Positions 11,617-26,800 of a DNA stretch of 64,000 bases are shown piece after piece. The notes under the pieces are model-generated. The model was not told where the DNA came from. It was given only the letters and a program-made list of their open reading frames with translations, and ran no database searches. Positions within the stretch are counted from its first letter, which is position 1; the number at the start of each line of letters is the position of its first letter. The stretch is from contig QANT01007068.1 of NCBI GenBank assembly GCA_003254885.1, forward strand, positions 1 through 64,000. Direction: 5' to 3'. The DNA is from Purshia tridentata (lineage: Eukaryota; Streptophyta; Magnoliopsida; Rosales; Rosaceae). The translations under genes and the position numbers were made by a program.

Positions 11617-13839
11617 TGTACAACAGAAGATATGCCAACAAGGAGAAGAAGATAAGCCCAGAAACAGTTTCCAATCTTACTTTGAAGTGGAAGTTCTATG
11701 CAGGAGGTGACATAACTGTAAACCCAGCATTGTCCGATGGCACTCTCTATTTCCCAAGCTGGAATGGATACCTCTCCGCTGTTAAAGCCTCCGATGGATC
11801 CCTTGTTTGGAAGAAGAACGTCCAAGAGTTGACCAGCTTCAATAACACAGGTTTCATTCTTAATGTCAACTCCACTGTAACAAGATCCACCCCAACAATT
11901 GCTGGTGACCTGCTCATTGTTGCCATCTATGGCCCTGCGTATGTCATTGCTGTCAAAAGGTCTAATTGAAAGCTCGTCTGGTCTACCAAGCTTGATAACC
12001 ACACCAGAAGCTTTGTCACCATGTCTGGAACCTATTACAAGGGGTTAGTACTCAAAACATAAATCCATCTTAATTCTTCTTTAATTTTGGGGGCGTTTAA
12101 TTCTTAGTTTCAATAGATACTTGTTAAAAATGGTGTAAACCTTCACCCTTGAAAGTTTAATATTAATTAATTTATGGGTCAGTCAATGGTGTTACTTGAA
12201 AACTAGTTGAAGTTAGGACCTGCTTCGGTAGAAACATGAGATATATAGTTAATTTATTTAAATCCTACTTGATATTTCAAGTAATGTGCCAGATTGCTAA
12301 TAGTCCAAGTCTTTGTTTATTTATATTAATATTGTAGTTTCTGTACATGTTTAAAGATAATAGCTAGATATATGCATGTTAGACTTGTTGGCAACTTGAC
12401 AAAAAAGTCAGGCTATGACATTGTTTCTTTCTGTATATGACTGTTTAAATCCTTTCAAGACACCATTTTGTTTTGTGTGAAAACTGAAAAAGTCACGTTA
12501 CCTGTAACCCGACCTAATTTTATAAGTAATGCAACATGTACGTACCTCATCAGTATCACATCTACTCTGTCATAGATGTAGTCTACAGTGATGCAGCTAG
12601 TTGTATTCTAACTTTATATGAACTAGAGTGCCCCATAAAAATATGAAAATCTGGCACCCGATTTAAACTTCTACAATTGTATGTACTTCTGAAAGGTGTT
12701 TCTGTGTTGGAAAATCCTCTCTAGAAGGAGGCCTCACCATTGAACTATGCTGCACCTTTCGTGGGAGCTTCTCTAAATTAGACGTCCGAACAGGAGCGAT
12801 CTTGTGGCAGACCTTCATGCTACCTGACAACTTTGGCAAGTTTGGAGAGTATGCAGGAGCAGCAATATGGGGAAGCAGCCCTTCTATTGACGTCCCACGG
12901 AACCTTGTCTTCATTGCCACTTCAAACCTCTACTCAGCTCCTCCGCGTATAATTGAATGCCAGGAGAGGGAAAAGAATCAAACAATACCTTCTCAGCCAG
13001 ACGCCTGCATTGAGCCTGAGGACCACTCTGTGTCCATGGTAGCTCTTGATTTAGACACGGGCAAAATTAAATGGTATAAGCAGCTGGGAGGCTATGATAT
13101 ATGGTTTGGTGCATGCCATCGGCATTTGGACCCTAGGTGTCCACCCGGTCCAAGCCCAGATGGTGATTTTGGTGAAGCACCAATGATGTTAACAACAAAG
13201 ATTAATGGGACTAAGGGAGATCTTGTTGTTGCTGTTCAGAAAAGTGGGTATGCATGGTGGGCTCTGGATTGTGATAATGTTGACTTAGTATGGTCTACGG
13301 TTAGTTTGCTAGCTGCACTAGGATGTAATATTGGAATTGATCTTATTTCTTTGTGAATTACTGAACAAAATTCTTTGATATAAGAAGCCGGACCAGGAGG
13401 ACTAGGAGGAGGAGCCATGTGGGGTGCAGCCACTGACGAAAAGAGAGCCTATACTAACATTTCCAACAGTCGGCACAAGAACTTCACTCTGAAACCATCC
13501 CAGAACTCTACAATTGCTGGTGGATGGGTGGCAATGGAGGCTCGCAGTTGCAATATCCTATGGTCCACACCCAATGTTAATGATGCTACCGCCCCCGCCC
13601 CTGTTACTGTGGCTAATGGTGTTGTTTTTGGTGGCTCCACTCACCGATTAGGACCGATATATGCAATGAATTCTAAGACAGGAAAGATTTTGTGGTCACA
13701 AGATACAGGAGCCACTGTGTATGGTGGCATTACAGTGAGCGACGGATGCATTTACCTTGGAAATGGTTACAAGGTCTTTAACGGATTTGTTAACCCGAAT
13801 TACACTGCAGGAACCTCGATCTATGCCTTCTGTGTCTGA
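11617..13839 (+). pseudogene. PQQ beta-propeller (polyvinyl-alcohol-dehydrogenase-like) relic
   Basis: Relic of a plant quinoprotein-like enzyme with PQQ beta-propeller repeats. Pieces: 11617-12043 (YNRRYANKEKKISPETVSNL, then LKWKFYAGGDITVNPALSDG), 12696 to about 13298 (KLDVRTGAILWQTFMLPDNF; DPRCPPGPSPDGDFGEAPM) and about 13393-13839 (GGWVAMEARSCNILWSTPN; ATVYGGITVSDGCIYLGNGY), ending in TGA. The repeated tryptophan motifs (LVWKK, ILWQT, IKWYK, LVWST, ILWSQ) are the propeller blades. The 5' exon with the signal peptide is missing, replaced by the Copia 3' LTR. A TGA at 11967 stands where the family has Gly (before KLVWST). A GCATGGTGG stretch adds an extra Trp, and the last intron has no clean frame-keeping splice pair. 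The later part is well preserved, so inactivation is fairly recent. Oxidoreductase activity on alcohols is only inferred from the family. Confidence 0.88.
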
Positions 13840-14345
13840 CAACTACCAATATCCCCACAATGTAATATGTATCTTTTCTCTCAGGTGAAATGATATGCTA
13901 ATGAGAAGAATAATGAATCTTCTCAAGTGTCAAAACTCTAAAGTAATGTAAGATGCAGAATATGCCTTAGAAATTAAAGCATTATCCAATAGCTCATCGT
14001 TTCTAGTGGCTAGCTGGATGTACTGCAAATAGCTCCACTGGATTGATATCCTGATAATTAAAAAAATGAAGGATTACAAAGGAATGGATGTGTGGGAAGC
14101 ACAGGATTAATGTGCATTGAAAATCTAAGTATATTTAATCAACAAATTCAAAGTATTTTGCCACATCAATGAAATCAAAGTGCTTGGCAGTCAAACTAAC
14201 TAAATGTTTACAGATGGAGAACCCCTAAACTATGGACAACAAATATATGATTAGTCAGTCATGGTTGTAAAATTAGGTTCTATAAAAAATTCAGTAATTC
14301 TGATTCTCGGATAACATAAAGGTTGAAATTAAAGACAAGTAGAGG
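13840..14345. other. Intergenic, no gene seen
   Basis: 3' flank of the PQQ-enzyme relic, AT-rich, without a coding or RNA signal that I can recognise. Confidence 0.5.
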
Positions 14346-14346
14346 A

Positions 14347-14590
14347 TTATGGAAACTAATTAAGGCACCTTTCAAAAATATACCAGACTGCATCTTTTAT
14401 GCACTTCACACCCTGCATCTGAGAGTCTGAGTCGCTTACCTTCCGACCACGATACAATGCCTGTAACTTAAAAATCCCCTGAATGCAGCATAAAGTAGCA
14501 GTAGCCTCTCTCCTAATGCCCCTGGATAAAAGCTTGCAGCCTTATGATGCCTTTGTGATTAACAACTTGGCAGTGAGCCTTCAGAACATT
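14347..14590 (-). pseudogene. IQD (IQ67-domain, calmodulin-binding) gene relic
   Basis: On the minus strand, split over different frames, are pieces of the IQ67 domain of plant IQD proteins: KGIIRLQAFIQGH, then TLCCIQGIFKLQALYRGRK, then RLSDAGCEVHKRCSLV. In living IQD proteins these run on as IQ motifs that bind calmodulin, followed by the conserved tail of the domain. Here a TAG follows the first piece and at least two frame changes separate the three, so it cannot be translated. No N-terminal or C-terminal IQD sequence is recognisable on either side, so only about 240 bp of one or two exons remain. It most resembles the IQD28-32 group. Confidence 0.72.
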
Positions 14591-14599
14591 AGAGGCAAA

Positions 14600-16100
14600 T
14601 GTATATGGTGAGAACACAATTTATGTACCATATTGAACTGCAAAATATCAAGCTACAAAGAAGTACCAAATAGCCTCCAGAAGTTGCAGCTTCTTCCTCT
14701 TGCCTAGTAATCTCAGAATTATTTGTTAGATCCAAACAGATGTTTTTTTTTTTTTTTTTCCATATTCCCACTAAGCTTTTGAGGCAGCAGGGCAAGCAGG
14801 GCAAAAATTCATAGCAAAAACAACTAATATCATACAGGTGATGGGTGCCTCTTCCTCAATTGCAGCTTTCTTTACATCATATGACTTTAAAATTAAAGGA
14901 TGCTCAATCATAATAAGTTAATAACACTCACAAAGTATCAATAAACATATTATTATAGTATCAGCATAATTTTGGCTGAAATTGAACAGCAACTGAATAA
15001 CATTTGACAGGCAAACTATATAATTCAAACATCAACAAACAAAAGAGAATAAATTTTTCATCAGTTACAACATTTGATCATTCATATCTGGCATCTTATA
15101 CTTTTAATTAAAATCACCACAACTAACCCTTATATATAGAAGAAAAATTTGGGCAAAACAAAAGCAACACATACACAGAGACTCAGAGAGGCAGAAATCA
15201 TATCACAACCATGAACAATGGAACAATGATTGGCCGTACAGAGTACCTTTTTTTGAGAACTAGATTTTGACGATTGCTTCCCAAAAGAGATAATTTTGGG
15301 CCCACAGTCAGAAGGGCATAAAAGCTTTTACTGTTAATATTGACAGATCGGTTCATCCTTTCCACTGTAACTGTGACTGTGACGGTGACCAGAGGTAACC
15401 TCTTTTTTCTTCTTATACTTATTTAAAAAATTTTGATTAGTTCTCTGTTATATATATTTTATTTTGTTGTCTAATTTAATAATAACCATCTAGATTCGTT
15501 TGGTGCAGATAGATTCAGCACATAGTGCTACCCGAGCTTGTTCAAATAAGGAATGCACAGCACCGGCACCAGTTGACGAGGAAGCTCCTACAAGCAGAAA
15601 ACAAAAATCTGATGGGTCGTCATTCCAACTTGGTACTTGGTACTTGTGAGGATCAACATTTCATGGAGATGCTGCATATATTTTGACAAGGCCGACATGA
15701 ATGAGCCAGAATTTGAGTTATATTATATAATTGTTCATATATTATTAAACGAAATTGACTTGATAGAAGATAATGAATTTTATATATTGTTTGATTTAAT
15801 GTTGTAGGACTGATACTGCACTTGTCCAAAGGACATCACACTGTGTGGGCAAAGATGATGATGTTTTTGTAATGGAAAATAGAAATGTGGTTATGCATTT
15901 GGAAATTGTTGTATATTTTGACTTTATTTATACTACAATGTCTTTTCATGTTTAAGAGCAGGTTTAACCGTTTAATCAACTACAAGTCTTGAGGCCAAAA
16001 AAAAAAAATCAACTACAAGTCTACAAATCAAAATGTAATTGGATGCAAGTGAAAGCTTCTAATTTCTACTTGGTTATTTCATTGTTAAATGGGGACCCAA
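14600..16100. other. Intergenic DNA upstream of GUF1
   Basis: AT-rich sequence with a poly-T run (14743-14759). A block at 15510-15650 has more even base composition and a short open frame that I do not recognise. I see no gene, RNA or complete transposon. Confidence 0.45.
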
Positions 16101-16130
16101 AAGCCCAAGCAATTGAGAACAAATCAGTCC

Positions 16131-16200
16131 GGCCCAGCCCGTTTAATTTAACCTTAAACAGAATTTAACTTAGCTGGCCCAGCCCGCTCAATCTAATCCA
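16131..16200. promoter_or_regulatory. Paired site II (TGGGCY) elements in GUF1 promoter
   Basis: GGCCCAGCCCG occurs at 16131 and again at 16176, each followed by a similar (T/C)T(T/C)AAT(T/C)TAA tail, so a unit of about 22 bp is present twice, 110-155 bp upstream of the GUF1 start. Read on the other strand this contains TGGGCC and TGGGCT, the site II motifs bound by TCP factors and common in plant nuclear genes for mitochondrial and ribosomal proteins. Regulation is inferred from this. Confidence 0.5.
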
Positions 16201-16284
16201 AACGTCGCCGTTCTGGTAGCCATCCGAAAAATTCCGAATTTAGCTTCGCCGCAGTGTGCCAGTGGTCTCGTGTCTGCTCGTCTG

Positions 16285-19200
16285 ATGGGTTTTCTTAGCG
16301 GAGCTTCAAAAACCCTGAAATCACCCAAGCACTTGCCTCTGTTACAGAACAACTCTAAATTAATCCCATTTTCTACTATTTTCAGACGCAACCCAGTTTG
16401 CAACAAATTCATTTATGACCATTTTGGATTGAGCCAAGCGTTTTGTTCCCATTCTCGCCAAACCAGCAAAGAGAATGGCATAGATTTGAGTGAGTACCCT
16501 ACCGAAAGGATTAGGAACTTCTCCATAATTGCACATGTTGATCATGGCAAATCCACTCTCGCTGATAGGCTTTTGGAGCTCACTGGGACTATTAAGAGAG
16601 GCCATGGTCAACCACAGTACCTAGACAAATTGCAGGTATATTAATCTTTATGCGTCGTTCATAGAAAGAAAATGGTTATTGTTTGGAATATTGTGTTGTT
16701 TTGAATTACTGCATTTGGGATATAGGTCTGTTTTAGTAGTTTGGTTTACTTGCTATTTTATGCAACTATCTGTTTTGGTTGCATTGGAAGCTCTGTTTTG
16801 GTTGTATTTGTACTTTATATGCTTGGTTATTTGATTTGGTTTGTCTTACATAGGTGGAGAGAGAAAGGGGAATTACTGTAAAAGCGCAGACAGCTACCAT
16901 GTTCTACAAGCACAATTTTCATGGTGCCGAGAGCAATGGTGCCCATGAAGGACCAAGGTTTTTATTAAATCTGATTGACACACCGGGTCATGTGGATTTT
17001 AGCTATGAAGTATCGAGATCCTTAGCTGCTTGCCAGGGTGCCCTTTTGGTTGTTGATGCTGCACAGGGTGTTCAAGCGCAAACTGTTGCAAACTTTCATC
17101 TTGCCTTTGAGTCTAACCTGGCAATAATACCTGTCATTAACAAGATTGACCAGCCAACTGCTGATCCCGATCGTGTTAAGGCTCAACTAAAATCAATGTT
17201 TGATCTTGACGCCAGTGATGCTCTTTTAACATCTGCCAAAACAGGCCAGGGTCTTGAGCAAGTCCTTCCGGCAGTCATAGAACGCATCCCACCTCCTCCT
17301 GGGAAGAGCAATTCACCTTTGCGTATGCTTTTATTGGATTCATACTATGATGAGTATAAAGGAGTCATATGCCATGTTGCAGTTGTTGATGGCATGCTGC
17401 GCAAAGGGGACAAAATTCTATCTGCAGCAACTGGCCAAGCTTATGAAGTTTTGGATGTTGGGATCATGCATCCCGAGCTTACTTCTACAGGAGTCCTTCA
17501 TACTGGGCAAGTTGGGTATGTTGTGAGTGGCATGCGTTCGACCAAAGAGGCACGCGTTGGGGACACACTTTATCATAGTCGAACCGTCATTGATCCCCTT
17601 CCAGGTATATCTATCACATTTTTATGCACTGTCGTACATAGTTATTGTATTTTATTGTCACTGATGGTATTCAAACTGTAGGGTTCAAGCCTGCAAAACA
17701 TATGGTGTTCTCTGGTCTTTATCCTGCTGATGGATCTGATTTTGAAGCACTCAACCATGCAATTGAGAGACTGGCCTGCAATGATGCCAGTGTGTCTGTT
17801 GCCAAAGAGAGTAGCACAGCCCTAGGTATGGGTTTTAGGTATGGCATTTGCTACAAATCTTTTTAACTCCAAAAATAAAGGATTTTGCTTCTACCATGAT
17901 TGGATATTCAATAAGCTTCATATGAAGCAGTCATGTTATGCTTACCATGTCCAACTACAGGTGTGGTTTCTTAGGATTACTTCACATGGATGTTTTTCAC
18001 CAGCGGCTTGAACAGGTAACTAAATATTGATTTTAGGTTTATTTTAAAGAACTTTTCTTAATGGAGGTATTGCTTCTGTGCAAAAATGGCACAATATGGA
18101 CTTCTTTTTTTCTTTATATTCATTTAGAAAAAAAAAATAAGATACTTTTCTTAGTACATCAGAATGAAAAATCAACATTAAGAACTTCTTCATCTGCATA
18201 TTTCACAATTTGCTTATACTGACTGGCAAAATAAAAATTCATGTCTCTTTTATTGATAATAGGAGCATGGAGCTCACATTATTTCTACCATTCCAACTGT
18301 TCCTTATATTTATGAGTATTCGGATGGGAGGTATGTGTTCAATGTTATTGTTGTAAGATTGTCTTCTTGTATGGTTTACCAAACATAACGTTGGTTCTGT
18401 TCTAGCAAAGTAGAAGTGCAGAATCCTGCCTTATTACCTTCAAACCCCAAGAAACGAGTAACAGCTTGTTGGGAACCTACAGTTCTAGCTACCATCATTA
18501 TTCCTAGTGAGTAAGCTCTCGCACACCCTTAGCATTCTTTTTTCTGCTCTCCATGTTGAGAGGGATATATTCATCCATAGTCCAGAGTTAATCTGTTGTC
18601 AAATTGAAGGTATGTGGGTGCTGTTATCACCCTGTGCTCTGAGCGGAGAGGGCAGCAGTTGGAGTATTCATTCATTGACAGGTAATTCTTCAATGAACTG
18701 TCAAATTTTAAAATGCAAATCATCGGGCCTTATGGGCCCTATTCATTAAAGTTGATTAGTGTCTTTGTTGCGATAGTGTATTTGCTTATTATGAAACTCA
18801 TCTGTAATTGAGATATTGATTCTTTGTATCCTGATACATGCAGTCAACGAGCCTTTATGAAATATCGCTTGCCTTTGAGGGAAATTGTTGTTGACTTTTA
18901 CAATGAATTGAAGAGTATCACATCAGGATATGCATCATTTGATTATGAGGATGCAGAGTAAGTTGCAGCTCTCCCCCCCTCTTTCCCTCCTCCCTCCCTC
19001 CCTCCCTCCCTCCTCCCCCATTCTATTTCTCTCTCTCTCTCTCACACACACACACATCTACTCCCACCCCTGGATACCTATAATGCTCCACAGCACCCAT
19101 TTACTGTGAATACTGGCACCCGGAAAGGGATTTAATATATGCTAATCGGGGAACAGAATTGACTGGTATGCTGCTTTTGCTAGAGAGTTTAACTAGCATA

Positions 19201-20020
19201 AAAGCTTGGGTAGGGAACAATTCCTCTTGTACTTGAGGGTTTAACTCAAATAAAAGACTAGAGAAAAATTCCTTTCATACTTGTAGGGAACAATTCCTCT
19301 TGAACAATAGTTTGACTGGTATTGCATTTATATTGTTAGAGTAATTTCTTTCAAGGCTCACCTTGCTGCCTTTGTTTATTTCATGAGTCATTAGGTCTAA
19401 TAGACAAGAGACAACTGTTATTTTCGATTATTTGATGGTAATTGCAAATACCTTTTACTCCCATTCTGATATGTTGGCAGTTATCAACAATCTGATATGG
19501 TCAAACTTGATATCCTTTTAAATGGGCAACCGGTCGATGCAATGGCAACGATTGTTCATAACTTGAAGGCGCAACGTGTTGGTCGTGAACTTGTAGAGAA
19601 GCTGAAGAAACACATAGACAGGTCTGTTTATCTATACTAAATTTTATTTCTGCTCTTTTTATCTTTTGGTTTTTCTCTTTCAGTATCCCAAGATCTTTGA
19701 TTTTGAGCAGGCAAATGTTTGAGATAACAATACAAGCTGCAATTGGATCAAAAATTATTGCAAGGGAGACGTAAGTACTGGTCAGGTTTCGTTGTTTTTC
19801 CTGTTGTAACTCTTAACTTTTCTGTTCAGCTAAGCTTCTCTATTTTTGTGTTAGGATTTCTGCTATGAGAAAAAATGTTCTTGCTAAGTGTTATGGTGGA
19901 GATGTTACTCGAAAGAAGAAGCTGTTAGAGAAGCAAAAGGAAGGAAAGAAGCGAATGAAGCGTGTTGGTTCTGTTGATATACCTCAAGAAGCATTTCATG
20001 AACTACTGAAGGGTTCATAG
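16285..20020 (+). CDS. GUF1: Translation factor GUF1/EF4 (LepA), mitochondrial
   Basis: A translational GTPase of the LepA/EF4 family that back-translocates stalled ribosomes; the plant nuclear form acts in mitochondria. Eleven exons: 16285-16635, 16854-17604, 17682-17838, 17961-18015, 18263-18330, 18406-18510, 18610-18681, 18844-18957, 19481-19621, 19711-19770 and 19855-20020. All splice sites are GT-AG and phases close, giving 679 residues, close to Arabidopsis GUF1. The first ~70 residues are basic and Ser-rich, a likely mitochondrial presequence. G1 is [10 protein letters not shown] (about 83), G3 DTPGH (about 159), G4 NKID (about 213), G5 TSAK. The EF4 C-terminal domain ends with the Lys-rich [20 protein letters not shown] chose ATG 16285; a GTG at 16270 is open in the same frame but not expected as a start. 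Nothing suggests damage. Confidence 0.96.
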
Positions 20021-21154
20021 AAAACAGTCCACAATAATAGCCCATATTTGTAACTGCCTAATTGGTAATGATTGTGTCTCTTTTATGTTTCTTTGCCATT
20101 AGTGTGTTGACAAATTTATCTATTGCAACAGTAAAATTATACGATTTTTGTTGTTGTAAGTAAAGTTAGTTTCACACACAGTTCAAATTAGAGGAAAGTT
20201 TTCAAATATTTCTAGTTTGCTAGATTATGGAAATTAGTGACAGGGTTTTCTCTTTTGGTTTTTGTGTTTCATATGACACCCAATAATCTTGATAGACTTG
20301 AAGAGTTTATCTGGCTTAATGTACATTCTTCAACCGTTGCTCAGTGGCTAATCCACTCCTTGGTTTTGGGTTTTCAGATGAAAGATTATTTTGGCCAACC
20401 TTCAGTTCCTTCACGGTGAGAGCATATTTTAGGTCAGAGGAAGCTGTTGGAACAGCAGAATTGAAAGGACTGTGGTGCATTGGCTTCAAGAAGGCCTTTT
20501 CACGAGTTACCAAAGGTTTGGTGTAGAGAAAAGATCAAATTTGTGGTCGGTGATGATTTTTTTTTCTTCCTTATAGATCACACAGAATTGAATTGTAATA
20601 TATTAATCTTAAAGATGCTGGTCAAATAACAAAGTCTTTGTGGTTATTTGGTGGTAATGAACTTTCAAGTTTCAACCCCCATAGATGGTGAGCCGTTTGT
20701 ATGCTCTGTAATCCTGCACCTGCAGGAATCACCATAATGAACAATAACATTCTTTTATAAAATTTATGTTTTGCTACAGTAAAAAATTTTATTTCTAGGA
20801 AACAGCTAGTAATGTGCTGTGATATTATTAATTTCCAACTAATTTGATCATAGTTTCAGAGAACTGTGGGCATTTAAATAAACACCTAAATCTTCATTAC
20901 AATAGCTGAAGGTAATTTTTCTAGATATCTGACATTATTTTGTCGGACTGTCAATATGGAGTTTTGGACTGCATGTTTAAATAAGAGTATGCCGAACCAA
21001 TAATCAAGATTGACATTCTAAACAATATAACATGTCGCGGAAGAATTTTCAAAGTTGCTGATATTGTAATTTATAGATTTTAATTTATCTGCGATAGCAG
21101 AGGTAGATGTTGCACTCTTGGAGGAGGCAAATGGCAGCGGAGGTTGGATTAGCG
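20021..21154. other. Convergent 3' intergenic region
   Basis: GUF1 (+) and the WRKY gene (-) end toward each other here. The stretch should hold both 3' UTRs. Open frames of about 60 codons at 20237-20526 are not like any family I know. Confidence 0.5.
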
Positions 21155-23664
<2,510 letters not shown>

Positions 23665-26540
23665 CTCAATGTGCTCTCCAGTGTTGCTGTAGCAGATGTT
23701 GTTTGCTCTAACTTGATCGATCGATCGATCAATATCTTTCACATATCTATAACACAGTCGATCCCCTTCTTACAAATTAAGACAACTTAATTATAAATAT
23801 ATGTATATATATAGCTAGCTAGCTAGCAGATGGGGTTAAGTCATTACTTTCAGATCATGACTTTGGTATATATAAAACAAATATGAATCCGGTAATCATC
23901 GATCGCCCATATATTACGCGGGCACACAAAAAATGTCAACTCTGCAACTGCAAGCTAGTTTTTTCTAATAGTTTTCGACATTAAACTAATAAATAATTTA
24001 ACCAGATATTAATGAAGTTTCAACATTTCCACAGTTGAGGAACACATGAGTGTTTATTATATATATATATGTAGACTATGTAGTACAATACAGTCTTTGA
24101 AGCTTCGTACAAGGAAGACGTCACATGGCCAGGCCAAGAGTCAAGCTACTTTAAGAGTCTGTCTGGGATGACCTTCTAGGATCAAGCTGGAGTTGGCCGC
24201 CACTTGGCTTGGGGTGACCACCATGTATTAATGGCTGAGACCACAGGCGCAGCCTAGCTTTCATAACATATTCATTGTGATCAGCAGTCAATACGCTTGT
24301 CATACACGAGGTGGGACTTCACTCTTCTTTTTATTTCATTGATAAACCTACTTAAACGGCTGACAATGTAAGATATCACTAAATTAAAACTCTATATTGT
24401 TGATTGTATTAATTCTTGCTTGAATATCGTTTGGTCCAAATATACGTTCTAATCGATCATCTTATTTTATCAAACTGTTCAGAGTATTTGACAAGAGTTG
24501 ATTAGCCACCATAAGTAGTATATTGATCTTTATGATATGATCACATGGCTCCATATATAAGTTGCAGTTGTTACCGTTAATTAGCTACCACATATAGCTA
24601 GCGCATACCTGTATTGCATGATTTACGATCAGGAAATTGTAGCTTATAATATGGTTTTAAAGTTTTGAAGTTAAACTAAGTCCACCTCAAGCTAGTTACA
24701 GCTCTTTTAGTCGACGAAGTTTAATTAATTAATAGAATTATCTCGGGTTCTGAGTACCAGGTCTTCTAATAATTGGTTTGGGTCTACGCATGCAAATCTC
24801 ATCCATTTAACATCGAAATATATAACTTGCACTGAATATTATATATATACCTGATCTTTTGAAACTGTAACCCCAAAAGAAAAATATTCATCTTTTGAAA
24901 CTATGAGACATATGACTGTTTTATTTTTAAACTGAATGATCATCACCATGATATCATGATGATTCTTAAAATAATGAAATTATTAATTAAACATATCTGA
25001 AACTAATTAAATTGTTTTGGGGACGTACATAGGACTTTCAGGGTTTGTATTTATTATAAATGTACAGTGACCATCTTAATTGGTTACCCAAGAGCTTTTA
25101 ATAAATAAAAAAGGCACATCCATCCCATTCCCACTATGAACAATGACTCTTAATTAATTGCATATATTCACGTTAAGCCCAAAAATTACTAGAGCTAGGT
25201 CAAATTATGAGGATGGGAGTCTGAATATTCTAGTAGTTCTCCTAATTAACAAAAACTATATATATATACACACCTATGAGTCTCTGACCCCGTGATTGAT
25301 CTCGGTAGACCTGGCAGGCCATTTCAAATTTCAAAGTAGAAACATCCATAAAATTAATGATTACGATCAAACCCTTGAGTCCATGGAAGACTATATATAC
25401 AAAAAAAACTTGTCAAATCCCAGGGGCATGTATATGTCAAAACTCAAAAATGGACATACACGTCTCTTTTCGAATAAGTTAAATTTGAATTAATAATTTC
25501 CATTCCCTGTCGGCATGTCCAAAGAATACAAATTACTGTATATAAAACAAGGATAAGGTCTGTCATTGCCTAATATTGTTTAGTTTATATATTAACTTGA
25601 CCATCGGAGAATGCTCAAATAACACGCAGTTATCGGTGCCCCTAATACTCAAAGGTTGTCCTTTTGTACTCTTGTAGGGACAAATTTATCAGTTACAGTG
25701 AGAAAATCGATTTTTTAATGGTACAGCTGGAGTAATTTTGTGCGTAGTAATTGGAATGATCGGTCTTACTTTATTGGGACAAGACAACGCACCAGTAATT
25801 ATATTTCAACTTTAACATATATATATATACATGCATGATAACTTTTGATTTATGAGATCGTCATAGCATACATAGCATGATGTCATGAACTTTGATATAA
25901 CGGAAAGAGCCATCAACCCACTCCTTAAACAATTCACAATTACCTCTTCAAGGTAAAAACTAAAAAGTAGTACTCATGGTCAATGATAATTGTACATTTA
26001 CAGTAAGTATACAGCGACGAGCCAACCCTTCAGCCATGAAAGAAGTAGAACTTAATGGAAGGCGTCAATATATATGTCTATTACTAATTAATAATTAATG
26101 ATAATGATAATCGTCTAGTCCATATAAGGCCCCATATATACTCTCCCAAGTCTTGTGCGTAGCCAAACATGAGAAGTTTACTGGCACTTGCATTATTGAC
26201 TCTCATAAATCATATATGTGACTTGTTGTGAGTGATGGTTACATATGTATTATTAAACTGAAGACTAAAGAGAGAGAGAGAAAGAGAGAGATTAGGGTGG
26301 GCCACAATGGACGTTGTCAAGACATGAGATTTTTTAGTCTTACAAGTTGCTAAGGAAAGAGACTTAAAGGCCATGTGGTGCCTATTATATACTCACCTAG
26401 GTCAATGCTCTTACTTAACTACGCATTGAATTAATACTTCAATTTCAAATTTAATATTTGTTTCATATGCATTGCCTAATCAATTACTTGGAGGTGTTAC
26501 TTCTCCCTATATTATTGTTTGGCCAAGTAGATTATATTTA
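23665..26540. other. Upstream region of the WRKY gene, no gene seen
   Basis: Nearly 3 kb of AT-rich DNA with TA and TCGA microsatellites (for example TCGATCGATCGATC near 23720 and TA runs near 23550, 24060 and 25825). I see no coding exon and no structural RNA. It should contain the WRKY promoter. Confidence 0.5.
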
Positions 26541-26541
26541 T

Positions 26542-26800
26542 GGGCTACAGTTGCGGTCTTGGACCGTCTAAATTTACTGGGCCTTCCATGAGAGAGTCCA
26601 CCAAAATGGACCACAGGCCCAGAACAATCTGAGAGTCTGTAATGGGAATGGGATTAGAACCTCATGGGCCTTAACTGGGTTGATGATCCGTGAACCCTTT
26701 GGCCCAATTTTTCATCATGCATTATGGACAGTGAACACAGCGAGGAGTTTTCTCAATTCTTGGTGGCAAGAGAAGTGCTTTCAAAATGTGCCCAAGTAGG
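26542..26800. repeat. Diverged direct repeat, copy A
   Basis: Starts with TGGGCTACAGTTGCGGTCTT and ends AAAATGTGCCCAAGTAG. The same ordered series of blocks occurs at 28264-28551 (copy B), with substitutions and indels. The pair brackets the small membrane-protein gene at 27666-28160. Confidence 0.8.

Noticed and set aside
15510-15650. Short open frame of more even composition upstream of GUF1
   Set aside because: I could not assign it to any family, and it has no clear start or splice sites.
16270-16284. GTG at 16270 as GUF1 start
   Set aside because: Nuclear plant genes use ATG; ATG 16285 is in frame and gives a normal presequence.
20237-20526. Overlapping frames of about 60 codons after GUF1
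   Set aside because: No family likeness; lies in the 3' flank between convergent genes.
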